Numbered from the stretch's first letter, positions 51,315-60,524 are shown. The stretch is 64,000 nucleotides of DNA from G963676655 sp963676655 (GCA_963676655.2 CAXXKX010000003.1:5518001-5582000); one strand, 5' to 3'. Program-made: numbers and translations. The notes: generated from the sequence alone by a model not told the origin.

Positions 51315-52388
51315 ATGGCTGAACGGAAGAGAGTACCACTTTACAGAAATATATATTTTGACCTGAAAAAGCAGATATTAAGTGGAGACTTCCAGCCGGG
51401 AAGCAGTTTTACTTCCGAGCGTATTCTGAAAGCTAAATACAAGGTGGCGCATTTAACCGTCAGGAAAGCCCTTTCATTATTGGTCGAAGAAAACCTGATT
51501 CGGCGCGAGCCCGGAGTGGGTACTATCGTTATCTGGGACAGAAACAGTATCCGTCGTAAAAAGAAAAAGTTGAAATCAGTTTCCCTTATACTTGATCACG
51601 CTGACGAATATTTTGGCAAGATACTCAATTTGTGTGCGGATTTCTGTAACCGCCTGAACCTGAAGTTGCTTTTCTTTTCCCACAAATCCGACCCGGAGCA
51701 ATGTCGACGTCAGTACGAGTTTGCCCAAAAGGAAACCGATAGTGTTATAGTGCTTATCCCGCCTGGTCCGGATTGCGAATGGCTCAAATTCCATGAAGCG
51801 CTTCCCCGGACAATAATTATCGATGAAATGATTCCCGGACTGGATTGTCCACAGATAATGTCCGATGACCGCCAGGGGATGCTGCGGATGGTAAAGTATC
51901 TTATTGGTCTCGGGCATCGCCGGATAGCCCATGTCGGTTCAGATTCAAGAAGTTCCGGTTTGCTTCGCCAGCTGGGATATATGGATGCACTTAAATTATT
52001 TCAGATTGAATATGACCCGGCGTTATACGGCAACGGTGTATTCAATTCCGAGCTCAGTTATAATGCTTTTCAGCATATTATGCAGAATAATAAAGATATT
52101 ACCGCCTGTGTCTGTGCAAATGATTACTCGGCGTTTGGCGTGCTGAAATACCTGAAATCGCAGGATATTGCCGTCGGAAAAGATTTTGCGTTGGCGGGAT
52201 ACGGTAATTACGATATCAGCGAATATTTTGATCTGACTTCAGTTGATCAGAAAGTCGATTTGATTGTAAAACAGATATTTTGTTTCATCGGAGAATACGA
52301 AAATTCGGGAAGCATGCCGGCCGGGAATTTCGTCATTCCAACGGAACTGAAAATCCGCGAATCCTGCTGCCCCCGTTCCCTGCAGTAA
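51315..52388 (+). CDS. GntR-type regulator with LacI-like sensor domain
   Basis: A 357-residue regulator. Residues ~6-72 are the GntR winged helix (YRNIYFDLKKQILSGDFQPGSSFTSERILKAKYKVAHLTVRKALSLL, EPGVGTIV). Residues ~85-350 are a LacI-like sugar sensor (MLRMVKYLIGLGHRRIAHVG, VCANDYSAFGVLKYL). It follows the alcohol dehydrogenase by 14 bases, so it is probably part of and regulates this deoxysugar module. Same architecture as the regulator at 23796 but clearly a different protein. Confidence 0.87.
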   Translation: MAERKRVPLYRNIYFDLKKQILSGDFQPGSSFTSERILKAKYKVAHLTVRKALSLLVEENLIRREPGVGTIVIWDRNSIRRKKKKLKSVSLILDHADEYFGKILNLCADFCNRLNLKLLFFSHKSDPEQCRRQYEFAQKETDSVIVLIPPGPDCEWLKFHEALPRTIIIDEMIPGLDCPQIMSDDRQGMLRMVKYLIGLGHRRIAHVGSDSRSSGLLRQLGYMDALKLFQIEYDPALYGNGVFNSELSYNAFQHIMQNNKDITACVCANDYSAFGVLKYLKSQDIAVGKDFALAGYGNYDISEYFDLTSVDQKVDLIVKQIFCFIGEYENSGSMPAGNFVIPTELKIRESCCPRSLQ

Positions 52389-52488
52389 CTCGATTGAGTT
52401 AAAAATATACGGACATTCATATTTTTACCAAGATAAAAATCTCCTGTTAAATAATCTTTTATATCCCCGGGTACGCAAAAATCAGCAT

Positions 52489-52612
52489 CAACTCTCTAAT
52501 AAATCGTCCACACCATAACCTCAGCCCAATATTTTTTTTGATCATTCTGGCTTTTTGTTCTTTGTTCCTGAAAAGTGACGGAAATTATCGGTCAAATTTT
52601 ATTGATCGCTTT
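52489..52612 (+). repeat. Dispersed intergenic repeat, copy 2
   Basis: Shares TACGCAAAAATCA, CCCAATATT and TTGTTCTTTGTTCCTGAAAA followed by TGACGGAAATTATCGGTCAA with 23583-23700, but with the TACGCAAAAATCA word on the other side. The rest of the 569-bp gap 52389-52957 is AT-rich; a TATAAT at 52816-52821 is a possible -10 box for katG without a good -35 at normal spacing. Confidence 0.5.
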
Positions 52613-52957
52613 TTATCCGATACTCGCCATATGCGTTTTTTGCCGAAAAATGTCGCGGTGCGCAATATCGCTTTTTTGTTGGTTGTCATTTTGCATGTTG
52701 TCTAGTTCCGGCAAACATTCTTAAGAAATACCGTTGATGCTATTGAATTCTTTGCTACTACCCTGTATTTTTACTATATGCCTACCTGGTTGCGCGGTTT
52801 GTTCATTAAGTGTATTATAATCTTGGTGCAATTAAGTCAACCGGGGAGAAAAGTTTTGTGTCGGTTTTTATTTAGTTTTTTACTAATTCAGGTTAACAGC
52901 CATAGTGAATTCTAAATTTAAATTATACTAATACCCGGGAATAAAGGAGGTCCTGTA

Positions 52958-55165
52958 ATGAGTAATGAAGTAAGAAGATGCCCCGTAACCGGAGCAACAG
53001 TGAAAGCCGCGGAACCAGTTACAAATCATGGAACATCGAATAAAGATTGGTGGCCGAATCAGTTAAATTTAGGCATTTTGCATCAGCATACTTCTAAATC
53101 AAATCCGTTGGGTGAAGATTTTGATTATGCTGAAGAATTTAAAAAACTAGATTTGGAAGCGGTAAAAAAAGATTTATATGCCCTGATGACAGATTCTCAG
53201 GACTGGTGGCCTGCGGATTATGGACATTATGGTCCATTATTTATTCGCATGGCATGGCATAGTGCCGGTACGTATCGTATGGGGGATGGACGAGGCGGCG
53301 CCGGTACCGGAAACCAACGTCTGGCCCCGCTTAACAGCTGGCCGGACAATGTCAGTCTTGATAAAGCCCGTCGCCTGTTATGGCCAATTAAGAAAAAGTA
53401 TGGGAATAAACTTTCCTGGGCTGATTTAATAGTACTTACCGGTACTTGCGCACTTGAGTCAATGGGAGTTGAAATTTTCGGTTTTGCCGGAGGGAGGGTG
53501 GATATTTACGAGCCGGAAGAAGACATTAACTGGGGAAATGAAAAAGAATGGCTTGGCGATACTCGTTATAAAGGCGAACGTGATCTTGACAATCCTCTGG
53601 CGGCGGTTCAGATGGGGTTGATTTACGTTAACCCTGAAGGCCCGAATGGAAATCCGGATCCGGTTTTATCCGGAATCGACGTTCGGGAAACATTTGCCCG
53701 CATGGCCATGGATGATGAGGAAACAGTGGCTCTTGTTGCCGGAGGACATACTTTTGGTAAATGTCATGGAGCTGGTAAAATTACTCACCTTGGTCCGGAG
53801 CCGGAAGCCGCACCTTTGGAAAATCAGGGTCTTGGCTGGAAGAATGATCTCCGCAGTGGAAAGGGCGATGATACTATAACAAGTGGAATTGAAGGCGCCT
53901 GGAAACCAAATCCGACTAAATGGGATATGGGGTATTTTAAAGTGCTTTTCAAATACGAGTGGGAACTGGTTAAAAGTCCCGCGGGAGCCAACCAGTGGCT
54001 TGCAAAAGACGTTGATGATGAAGATATGATCGTCGGGGCTCATGATGCTTCTAAAAAATTCCGTCCAATGATGACCACCGCTGATATGTCACTTCGCTTT
54101 GATCCTGATTTTGAGAGAATCGCACGACATTATATGGAACATCCGGATGAGTTTAAAGAGGCTTTTTCGAGAGCCTGGTTTAAGCTCACTCATCGTGATA
54201 TGGGGCCGCGCTCACGCTATCTTGGTCCCGATGTTCCTGACGAAGACCTGATCTGGCAGGATCCGATTCCGCCAGTTGATCATGAGTTGATTGATGAAGC
54301 TGATATTGCAGCCCTTAAAGAAAAAATATTGGCTGCAGGCATGACTGTTTCTCAACTTGTCTCCACTGCCTGGGGAGCCGCCGCGACTTTCCGCGGTTCA
54401 GATAAACGCGGTGGTGCCAATGGCGCGCGTATCCGCCTGGAACCTCAGAAGAGCTGGCCTGTAAATCAGCCTGAACAGTTGGCAAAGGTACTTGCCAGAC
54501 TTGAAGACATTCAGGCGGAATTTAACGATTCGCAATCCGGCGGCAAAAAAGTATCTCTTGCCGATCTTATTGTCTTAGGAGGTTGTGCGGCTATCGAACA
54601 GGCTGCGACAACAGCCGGCAAGGACATAACGGTTCCATTTACTCCAGGCAGAATGGATGCTTCTCCAGAACAGACTGATGCCGCTTCATTTGAAGTGTTG
54701 GAACCGATATTTGACGGTTTCCGGAATTATCTGAAAAAGAAATCCGTTATAGGCGCGGAGCATTTACTGGTTGAGCGGGCTCAACTGCTGACTCTTACCG
54801 CGCCGGAAATGACGGTTCTGCTTGGTGGTATGCGGGTACTTAATACAAATGCTGATCAGTCACAACACGGAGTTCTTACGGATAGACCGGAAGTCCTGAC
54901 TAATGATTTCTTTGTCAATCTGATTGATATGGACACAGAGTGGAAGCCTCTATCTGATGAAAGAGAGCTGTTTGAAGGATGTGACCGTGCCACAGGTGAA
55001 AAGAAATGGACAGCCAGTCGTGTTGATCTTATTTTCGGAGCTAATTCACAATTAAGAGCTATTGCTGAGATTTATGCTCAGGATGATGCTTCAGATAAAT
55101 TTGTGAAAGATTTTGTCGCGGCCTGGGTAAAGGTAATGAATGCTGATCGTTTCGATCTGGCCTGA
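52958..55165 (+). CDS. katG: Catalase-peroxidase KatG
   Basis: A 735-residue bifunctional heme catalase-peroxidase of full length. The distal site is R97, W100 and H101 (IRMAWHSAGTYR); the catalase-specific Met-Tyr-Trp crosslink residues W100, Y223 and M249 are all present; proximal heme ligand H264 is in GGHTFGK. The second, non-heme domain is intact. Strong ribosome site AAAGGAGG. It protects an anaerobe-type cell against hydrogen peroxide. A terminator follows, then three heme-biosynthesis genes, so cofactor supply and enzyme are neighbours. Confidence 0.98.
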   Translation: MSNEVRRCPVTGATVKAAEPVTNHGTSNKDWWPNQLNLGILHQHTSKSNPLGEDFDYAEEFKKLDLEAVKKDLYALMTDSQDWWPADYGHYGPLFIRMAWHSAGTYRMGDGRGGAGTGNQRLAPLNSWPDNVSLDKARRLLWPIKKKYGNKLSWADLIVLTGTCALESMGVEIFGFAGGRVDIYEPEEDINWGNEKEWLGDTRYKGERDLDNPLAAVQMGLIYVNPEGPNGNPDPVLSGIDVRETFARMAMDDEETVALVAGGHTFGKCHGAGKITHLGPEPEAAPLENQGLGWKNDLRSGKGDDTITSGIEGAWKPNPTKWDMGYFKVLFKYEWELVKSPAGANQWLAKDVDDEDMIVGAHDASKKFRPMMTTADMSLRFDPDFERIARHYMEHPDEFKEAFSRAWFKLTHRDMGPRSRYLGPDVPDEDLIWQDPIPPVDHELIDEADIAALKEKILAAGMTVSQLVSTAWGAAATFRGSDKRGGANGARIRLEPQKSWPVNQPEQLAKVLARLEDIQAEFNDSQSGGKKVSLADLIVLGGCAAIEQAATTAGKDITVPFTPGRMDASPEQTDAASFEVLEPIFDGFRNYLKKKSVIGAEHLLVERAQLLTLTAPEMTVLLGGMRVLNTNADQSQHGVLTDRPEVLTNDFFVNLIDMDTEWKPLSDERELFEGCDRATGEKKWTASRVDLIFGANSQLRAIAEIYAQDDASDKFVKDFVAAWVKVMNADRFDLA

Positions 55166-55184
55166 TTCATAAATTTGATACAAT

Positions 55185-55221
55185 GGAAAGTCCGGTTCTG
55201 GTATCGGACTTTCCTGTTTTT
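55185..55221 (+). terminator. Terminator between katG and ahbC
   Basis: Perfect 10-bp stem GGAAAGTCCG (55185-55194) with CGGACTTTCC (55205-55214), then TGTTTTT. It ends only 14 bases before the ahbC start and directly abuts its ribosome site (GGAG at 55222). Confidence 0.88.
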
Positions 55222-55235
55222 GGAGAAATAATTCC

Positions 55236-56417
55236 ATGATTGGAATATCTAAATTATATTGCGGAACGGTTGAACCTTCCGATGTTTTGCGTTATTCACG
55301 CCGCTCATCCAAACTTCCATCACACCTGCTGCAGTTTTCAGAAGACAAAAAACCGGTGGTGGTATGGAATGTCAGCAGGCGTTGCAACCTGCGTTGCCGT
55401 CATTGCTATTCGAATTCAGCGGATCAAAACTATGACGGTGAATTGAGTACAGAAGAGGGGGTTGCACTGCTTGATGACTTGGCTGATTATGGCGTTCCGG
55501 TAATTCTTTTTTCCGGAGGTGAACCATTATTACGACCTGATATTTTTAAACTTGTCGAACATGCCAGATTTAACGGGATGCGGGCGGTGATATCTACCAA
55601 TGGAACCTTGATTACAGCTGAAAACGCCGCACGTTTTAAAGAAATTGGACTCTCATACATTGGTGTCAGCCTGGATGGTGTAGGGGAAACAAATGACCAT
55701 TTCCGGGGAAAAGCCGGAGCTTTTAACGATGCGCTGCAGGGAATCCGCTTCGCCCGGGCGGCGGGGGTGAAAGTTGGTTTAAGGTTTACCATCAGCAGGC
55801 ATACCGTCAATGATATCGATTTAATATTTGATTTACTTGAATCGGAAAATATTCCGCGGGTGTGCTTTTATCATCTTGTCTATTCCGGTCGCGGAAACAG
55901 TCTTGCCGGAGATGATCTCAGCCATGCGGAAGCCAGAGTTGCCATAAACCTGATTATGGACAGAACCAGGACCTTGCACGATTCCGGCAATCCAGTGGAA
56001 GTACTTACTGTGGATAATCATTGTGATGGCCCCTATCTCTATTTAAGATTAAAAGAAGAAGATCCGGAGCATGCTGCAAAAGTATTGGATCTTCTGCAAA
56101 TGAATGGCGGCAACGGTTCCGGACAGGCCATTGGTTGCGTCAGCTGGGATGGTACGGTTTATCCTGACCAATTCTGGCGTAATTGCCCGTTGGGTAATGT
56201 CCGGGAACGGCCCTTTAGCGGTATTTGGTCGGATGCAAGTCATCCTGTGCTTTCACTGTTGCGGCGGCGAAAAGAATACCTGAAAGGGCGTTGTAGATCA
56301 TGTCGCTGGCTTGCAATTTGTAATGGAAACTTAAGAGCACGTGCGCAAGCGGCTTCCAATGACATGTGGGCGCAAGATCCTGCCTGTTACCTTACTGATG
56401 AGGAGATAAAACAATGA
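55236..56417 (+). CDS. ahbC: 12,18-didecarboxysiroheme deacetylase (radical SAM)
   Basis: A 393-residue radical SAM enzyme starting MIGISKLYCGTVEPSDVLRY, the typical AhbC N-terminus. The SAM cluster cysteines are C50, C54 and C57 (CNLRCRHC); FSGGEPLLRPD and VSLDGVGETNDHFRG are further family blocks. A C-terminal CRSCRWLAICNGNLRARA region with several cysteines binds an auxiliary cluster. AhbC removes the acetate side chains of didecarboxysiroheme to give Fe-coproporphyrin III in the siroheme-dependent heme pathway. NirJ of the d1 heme pathway is the close alternative. Confidence 0.9.
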   Translation: MIGISKLYCGTVEPSDVLRYSRRSSKLPSHLLQFSEDKKPVVVWNVSRRCNLRCRHCYSNSADQNYDGELSTEEGVALLDDLADYGVPVILFSGGEPLLRPDIFKLVEHARFNGMRAVISTNGTLITAENAARFKEIGLSYIGVSLDGVGETNDHFRGKAGAFNDALQGIRFARAAGVKVGLRFTISRHTVNDIDLIFDLLESENIPRVCFYHLVYSGRGNSLAGDDLSHAEARVAINLIMDRTRTLHDSGNPVEVLTVDNHCDGPYLYLRLKEEDPEHAAKVLDLLQMNGGNGSGQAIGCVSWDGTVYPDQFWRNCPLGNVRERPFSGIWSDASHPVLSLLRRRKEYLKGRCRSCRWLAICNGNLRARAQAASNDMWAQDPACYLTDEEIKQ

Positions 56418-57481
56418 CTCCGAGACCGTTTCTCGTTTTTTGGGAACTGACTCGGCGCTGCAACTTGATGTGTCGTCATTGTCGGGCTGAAGCCGGAGAT
56501 GATAATTGTTCCGGCGAGGCGGATACCGTTAAGATTATGCGCATGGCCGAATCTATTCGTACAGCCGGAGATTCAATTCTGATTTTAACCGGTGGCGAGC
56601 CACTGATAAGAAAGGATTTTTTCAGTATTGCTGAAAAATGTACCGATATGTTTTCGCGAGTTGCTCTTGCCTCCAATGGGACGTTGATTAATTCTGAAAT
56701 TGCCGATCAACTGAAGAAAGTTGGAATAAAACGGGTTAGCGTCAGCCTTGATGGTGCCGATGCTTCAACCCATGATCATTTTCGTGGTCGGCAGGGTTGC
56801 TTCGATGATGCGGTTAATGGCTGCAGTGAACTTAAAAATATTGGCTTGTCTTTTCAAATAAACGCCACGATAACCAAACACAATGTTAAACAACTGGATG
56901 ATTTGATTCAACTGTCTCTTGAACTTGGTGCCGATGCTTTTCATTTATTTGTCCTTGTCCCTGTTGGTTGCGGGGTGGAAATTCCTGCAAGTCAGAGATT
57001 GGAAGCCTATGAGACAGAAGACGTTTTACGTTTTTTATATAGACAAGCCAAAAAGTATGAAGGCAAGCTTCATATAAAAGCGACCTGTGCTCCTCAATAT
57101 TATCGTATTTTACACGAGGAAGGATTTATTTCGGACAGTAGTCTTTTCACTGGTATAAATTCTTTAACCCGTGGCTGTCTGGCCGGAAGCAGAGTCTGTT
57201 TTGTATCGAGTGAGGGTAATGTTCAACCGTGCGGGTATCTGCCTTTGCAAGTTGGTAATGTTCAGAAAAATTCACTGGCTAAAATTTGGATTGAATCTCC
57301 GCTGTTTCGTGAGTTACGCAATCCGTCACTCCTGCAGGGATCCTGTGGAAATTGCAAATATAATATTATTTGCGAGGGATGCCGGGCAAGAGCTTATGCC
57401 GCTACTGGCAATTATATGGCTGCAGATCCGGGGTGCATGCTGAATGCCAGTGCGCAAATGGTTGAATCGGGAACTGAATAG
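56414..57481 (+). CDS. ahbD: Fe-coproporphyrin III oxidative decarboxylase (radical SAM)
   Basis: A 355-residue radical SAM enzyme with cluster cysteines C16, C20 and C23 (CNLMCRHC), ILTGGEPLIRKD and SLDGADASTHDHFRG, and a C-terminal cysteine-rich region (CGNCKYNIICEGCRARAYA). AhbD converts the two propionates of Fe-coproporphyrin III to vinyl groups, the last step of this heme route. It overlaps ahbC by four bases (ATGA), showing translational coupling. Confidence 0.9.
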   Translation: MTPRPFLVFWELTRRCNLMCRHCRAEAGDDNCSGEADTVKIMRMAESIRTAGDSILILTGGEPLIRKDFFSIAEKCTDMFSRVALASNGTLINSEIADQLKKVGIKRVSVSLDGADASTHDHFRGRQGCFDDAVNGCSELKNIGLSFQINATITKHNVKQLDDLIQLSLELGADAFHLFVLVPVGCGVEIPASQRLEAYETEDVLRFLYRQAKKYEGKLHIKATCAPQYYRILHEEGFISDSSLFTGINSLTRGCLAGSRVCFVSSEGNVQPCGYLPLQVGNVQKNSLAKIWIESPLFRELRNPSLLQGSCGNCKYNIICEGCRARAYAATGNYMAADPGCMLNASAQMVESGTE

Positions 57482-57484
57482 GTT

Positions 57485-58501
57485 ATGAAGGCACAAGTGA
57501 TTTTGAGTGATATGGAACGTTGGCTCCTTAACCGTATACAGTATGACTTCCCCATCGCAAGAGAGCCATACGAATGTCTGGCCCGGGAGTATGGAGGCAC
57601 TCAGGTTGAAATTTATCGTTCCGTATGTAATTTACGTGACAAAGGAATCATTCGTAGAATAGGGGCGTCGTATGTCCCAAATTCCCTCGGTTATTCCACA
57701 ACACTGGCTTCTGCCATGGTTCTTCCTTCTGCTCTTAAAGATGCGGCTTTATGCGCGGGACAGTTTCCGGAAGTGACTCATAATTATGAACGGATCAATG
57801 ATTTTAACCTCTGGTTTACAGTTATTGCTTCATCATCAAAGAAGCTGCAATATATAATTGATGAGGTTTCGAAAGTATCAGGCGTACAGAAAATTCATTC
57901 GTTGCCGGCGTGTAGGACATTTAAGTTGAAAGTAAACTTTCACTTTGACGGCCGGGAAGAAAGGTTTTCACTAAATGACGAGCCGTTTGAACAACAAAAA
58001 ATGGCCGCAAATAAAAAAATCAACTCTCCGGTGGACATTCATAAGCCTCTAATAGCTAAAACTTGCGGGGATATCGGGACCGGCTTAACCCCGTATTGTG
58101 ATCTGGCTCATGATATTGGTTTAGACAGTGACGAATTGATTAAGCTTTTGTGTGCATATCGAAAAGCTGGAATTATGCGTCGTTTTGGAGCAATATTACA
58201 ACACCAGACCGCCGGTTTTAACGGTAATGCCATGGTTGTCTGGCAGGTTCCTGATGACAGGATTGAAGATATTGGTCGCAATTTTGCTTCGTTTCCTGAA
58301 GTAAGTCACTGCTATCAACGTAAAACCGTAAATGGCTGGCCATTTAATTTGTATACCATGGTTCATGGGAAAACACGTGACCAAGTTAGTGATTTATGCA
58401 AAAAAATAGCGAAAAACCGGAGCATCGATAACTACCAACTTCTTTTTTCCGCCCGGGAATTCAAAAAAACAAGCATGGTATACTTCCCTGAAGAAGCATA
58501 A
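57485..58501 (+). CDS. Fused siroheme decarboxylase AhbA-AhbB
   Basis: A 338-residue protein made of two Lrp/AsnC-like halves, each normally a separate ~150-170-residue subunit. N-half: winged helix with DKGIIRRIGASYVPNSLGY and FPEVTHNYERINDFNLWFTVIA (AhbA-like). C-half from ~185: KAGIMRRFGAILQHQTAGFNGNAMVVW and FPEVSHCYQRKTVNGWPFNLYTMVHG (AhbB-like). AhbA/B decarboxylate siroheme to 12,18-didecarboxysiroheme, the first step before AhbC. Starts three bases after ahbD. Heme genes for siroheme itself are not in the window. Confidence 0.87.
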   Translation: MKAQVILSDMERWLLNRIQYDFPIAREPYECLAREYGGTQVEIYRSVCNLRDKGIIRRIGASYVPNSLGYSTTLASAMVLPSALKDAALCAGQFPEVTHNYERINDFNLWFTVIASSSKKLQYIIDEVSKVSGVQKIHSLPACRTFKLKVNFHFDGREERFSLNDEPFEQQKMAANKKINSPVDIHKPLIAKTCGDIGTGLTPYCDLAHDIGLDSDELIKLLCAYRKAGIMRRFGAILQHQTAGFNGNAMVVWQVPDDRIEDIGRNFASFPEVSHCYQRKTVNGWPFNLYTMVHGKTRDQVSDLCKKIAKNRSIDNYQLLFSAREFKKTSMVYFPEEA

Positions 58502-58546
58502 ATTTTCAGAGTCGTTTGTTTACTGCATAAACTGTCTATAAAGATA

Positions 58547-58740
58547 AGATTATTATCTAAACATAATTTGGCGGTTCCAAAATCTTTCATAAAGGGTTAT
58601 TACGTTAAATATTCATTCGATTTCCGGTTGTGCAAATTAAAATTTCATGTAGCAAGAGATTCAAGCTCAAAAGATTATCAAATAAGAATTAGCCACTTCA
58701 AAATCTTCAATAAAGAAATATTACGTCAAATTCTTATTAG
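58547..58740. repeat. Two copies of a dispersed AT-rich element
   Basis: CCAAAATCTTTCATAAAGGG (from 58577) and TCAAAATCTTCAATAAAGAA (from 58698) head two related ~70-bp stretches ending in ATTACGT(T/C)AAAT. GCAAGAGATTCAAG at 58652-58665 precedes the second. The same 14-mer and a related TCTTC...GAAATATT block occur at 62882-62966 with equal spacing. No gene is supported in 58502-58792. Confidence 0.55.
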
Positions 58741-58792
58741 GTTTGGTGGGTTGAAAATTTTAAAAATGAAGATATCTATGATGCTTGTCTGT

Positions 58793-59899
58793 TTATTTTT
58801 TCCGGTTTTTCTTGCGAGCGGACTTTTGTTGTTTGCGTTTCTGCTTACGCTGTTTTTTTGAATTCTGCTTGACGCTGGGTAGGGAAGAGTCGGCGTGCAA
58901 GCGATTATAATATTCTTCGAATTCCTGTGCTTGGACCTCCTTCCAGATATCAAGATCAAGGTTATTTGATAAAAATTCCGCAAGTTTAGAATTCTTCTTT
59001 TCCTCCATAATCCTGCGAACTGCATTTGCCGTATCTCCTATTTTTAGATAAGCCAATGCTTGTGGAAAGACCAGGTTGCAATTGGGATCAAGTTTTTCTT
59101 CTCTGAGCAACAGTTCACGGATTTTGGCTGGATCGTGGGCAAATTCGAGGAAAAAATCTTCACACTCCCGCAAGTCCGATATACTTTCAGCCAATTCGCT
59201 GGCACGATTCGCTATTTCAGTGCATTCCGCACGATCCCGGCCATTTTCCCACGATGTAATAGCGATCCTGATTAATTCTTCCGGACTATCTTCGGCCGCC
59301 GCCAGCGCTTTTTGATAGTACTCTTCAACGATCTCCGGACTGCTTTCGGTCAAGACGGCATATTCCATCAAACAATCATATTTAACGAAATATTCGTCGG
59401 CATCTTGAATATATTCATCCAGTAATGCCTGGGCACGGGATTTATCTCCGATCATCCAATAACCTTTGGCGCACCAGTATATATCCAGATAGTCGTCAAT
59501 ACATTCTTCCGCCCAGACCATCATCTCTTTGGCTTTATTGATATCTCCGCCGCAATAGTATTCATAGGCACATTGCGCGTCCTGTTCCGGGCCATAGGTG
59601 TCATATTCGCATTTCTCCAGCATCCGCCGCCAATGGTCCATCATCCCAAGTTCACGATAACACTTTGCAAGGGAAATATAGCTGGTGGCAAATGGCGCTG
59701 CTTTCGTCGCCTTTTTCAGGAAGCGTATAGCGTCTTCCTTACGGCCGGCCTCCATCAAGGCTTTATAACAGGCAAAATATTCACGAAAGGACTTTGCCGC
59801 TTGTGTCGCAGCTTCCAGATATCTTTCGTTTTCGGTCGGATTCTGTTTGGCTTTAGCCAGCATAACCGAGGTCGAGTTTAAAACTTTATCAAAATTCAT
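58793..59899 (-). CDS. TPR-like protein with a polycationic tail
   Basis: A 368-residue, helix-rich protein without a signal peptide. Residues ~30-330 contain TPR/Sel1-like repeats (FREYFACYKALMEAGRKEDAIRFLKKATKAAP, SYISLAKCYRELGM, YAVLTESSPEIVEEYYQKALAAAE). It ends in about 20 residues made almost only of Lys, Arg, Gln and Ser (KKQRKQKRKQQKSARKKNRKK region), which could bind nucleic acid or membranes. TPR domains mediate protein-protein contacts; no partner is suggested by the neighbours. Confidence 0.8.
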   Translation of the reverse strand: MNFDKVLNSTSVMLAKAKQNPTENERYLEAATQAAKSFREYFACYKALMEAGRKEDAIRFLKKATKAAPFATSYISLAKCYRELGMMDHWRRMLEKCEYDTYGPEQDAQCAYEYYCGGDINKAKEMMVWAEECIDDYLDIYWCAKGYWMIGDKSRAQALLDEYIQDADEYFVKYDCLMEYAVLTESSPEIVEEYYQKALAAAEDSPEELIRIAITSWENGRDRAECTEIANRASELAESISDLRECEDFFLEFAHDPAKIRELLLREEKLDPNCNLVFPQALAYLKIGDTANAVRRIMEEKKNSKLAEFLSNNLDLDIWKEVQAQEFEEYYNRLHADSSLPSVKQNSKKQRKQKRKQQKSARKKNRKK

Positions 59900-60249
59900 G
59901 ATTTTAGTGTTCCATTCGTTTTCTATTTTAAGTCAAACTTGGATATTGTGTTGAAGATGCTTTTCATTCGGGATGTGATCAGAGGGAGATTTCCTTAAAA
60001 CGTAATTCAACTCTCTTATTACTTGCCTCACAAGAGTGCTTTGCTTTGTGACTTATTCTTATTGATGATGTTTTGAACGATTTCTGAAAGACCATTGATT
60101 TCATTTAATGTTTATTTGTAGAAACAGTTACGCTAAAGAAAAAATAATTATATTTTGGTATTTTTCTGTAAAAACAATTCTAACATACCTTGGCATGTTA
60201 GAAATTGCAAGTCTTGTTTTCATTATACATCGTTGTTTTATCTTACAGG

Positions 60250-60386
60250 ATTGTGATACATTTGCCGGCTCCGGAAGTTCATTAATTGCGGCTGAAAAAT
60301 ATCAAATGAATGCTATATTAACTGAAAATAATCCTGCATTTTGTGACGCAGTAATCAAAAAAATTATTTTTGGTAAAGGATTTTAG
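60250..60386 (+). pseudogene. C-terminal fragment of an N4/N6 DNA methyltransferase
   Basis: Reads CDTFAGSGSSLIAAEKYQMN followed by AILTENNPAFCDAVIKKI and a stop. DTFAGSGSSL is the SAM-binding motif I (FxGxG) of beta-class DNA methyltransferases, which lies near their C-terminus. The catalytic DPPY part is absent; upstream sequence in the same frame (from 60108) is AT-rich and unrelated. The remaining 59900-60249 sequence shows no gene. Confidence 0.65.
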
Positions 60387-60426
60387 TGCATGTGTTTATA
60401 TTTTTATCGTCGACCGTCGTTCGGCC

Positions 60427-60486
60427 CCGCTTCCTGAGCATATGGTGCGATGTTTGAAGCGGTATATCGCCATCCGTCGTACGGAT
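60427..60486. repeat. Structured 60-nt dispersed element, copy 2
   Basis: CCGCTTC (60427-60433) with GAAGCGG (60456-60462), inner GCAT/GTGC, and ATCCG (60472-60476) with CGGAT (60482-60486). Same spacing as 47344-47403. The in-frame ATG at 60450 lies in this element and is not used as a gene start. Confidence 0.7.
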
Positions 60487-60524
60487 ACGTTGGGAAATAT
60501 ATACGGGAAAAGAGCAAGACTGTT

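Noticed and set aside
58568..58861. 97-residue frame with a hydrophobic end
   Set aside because: It runs over dispersed repeats and the end of the TPR gene on the other strand; no ribosome site.
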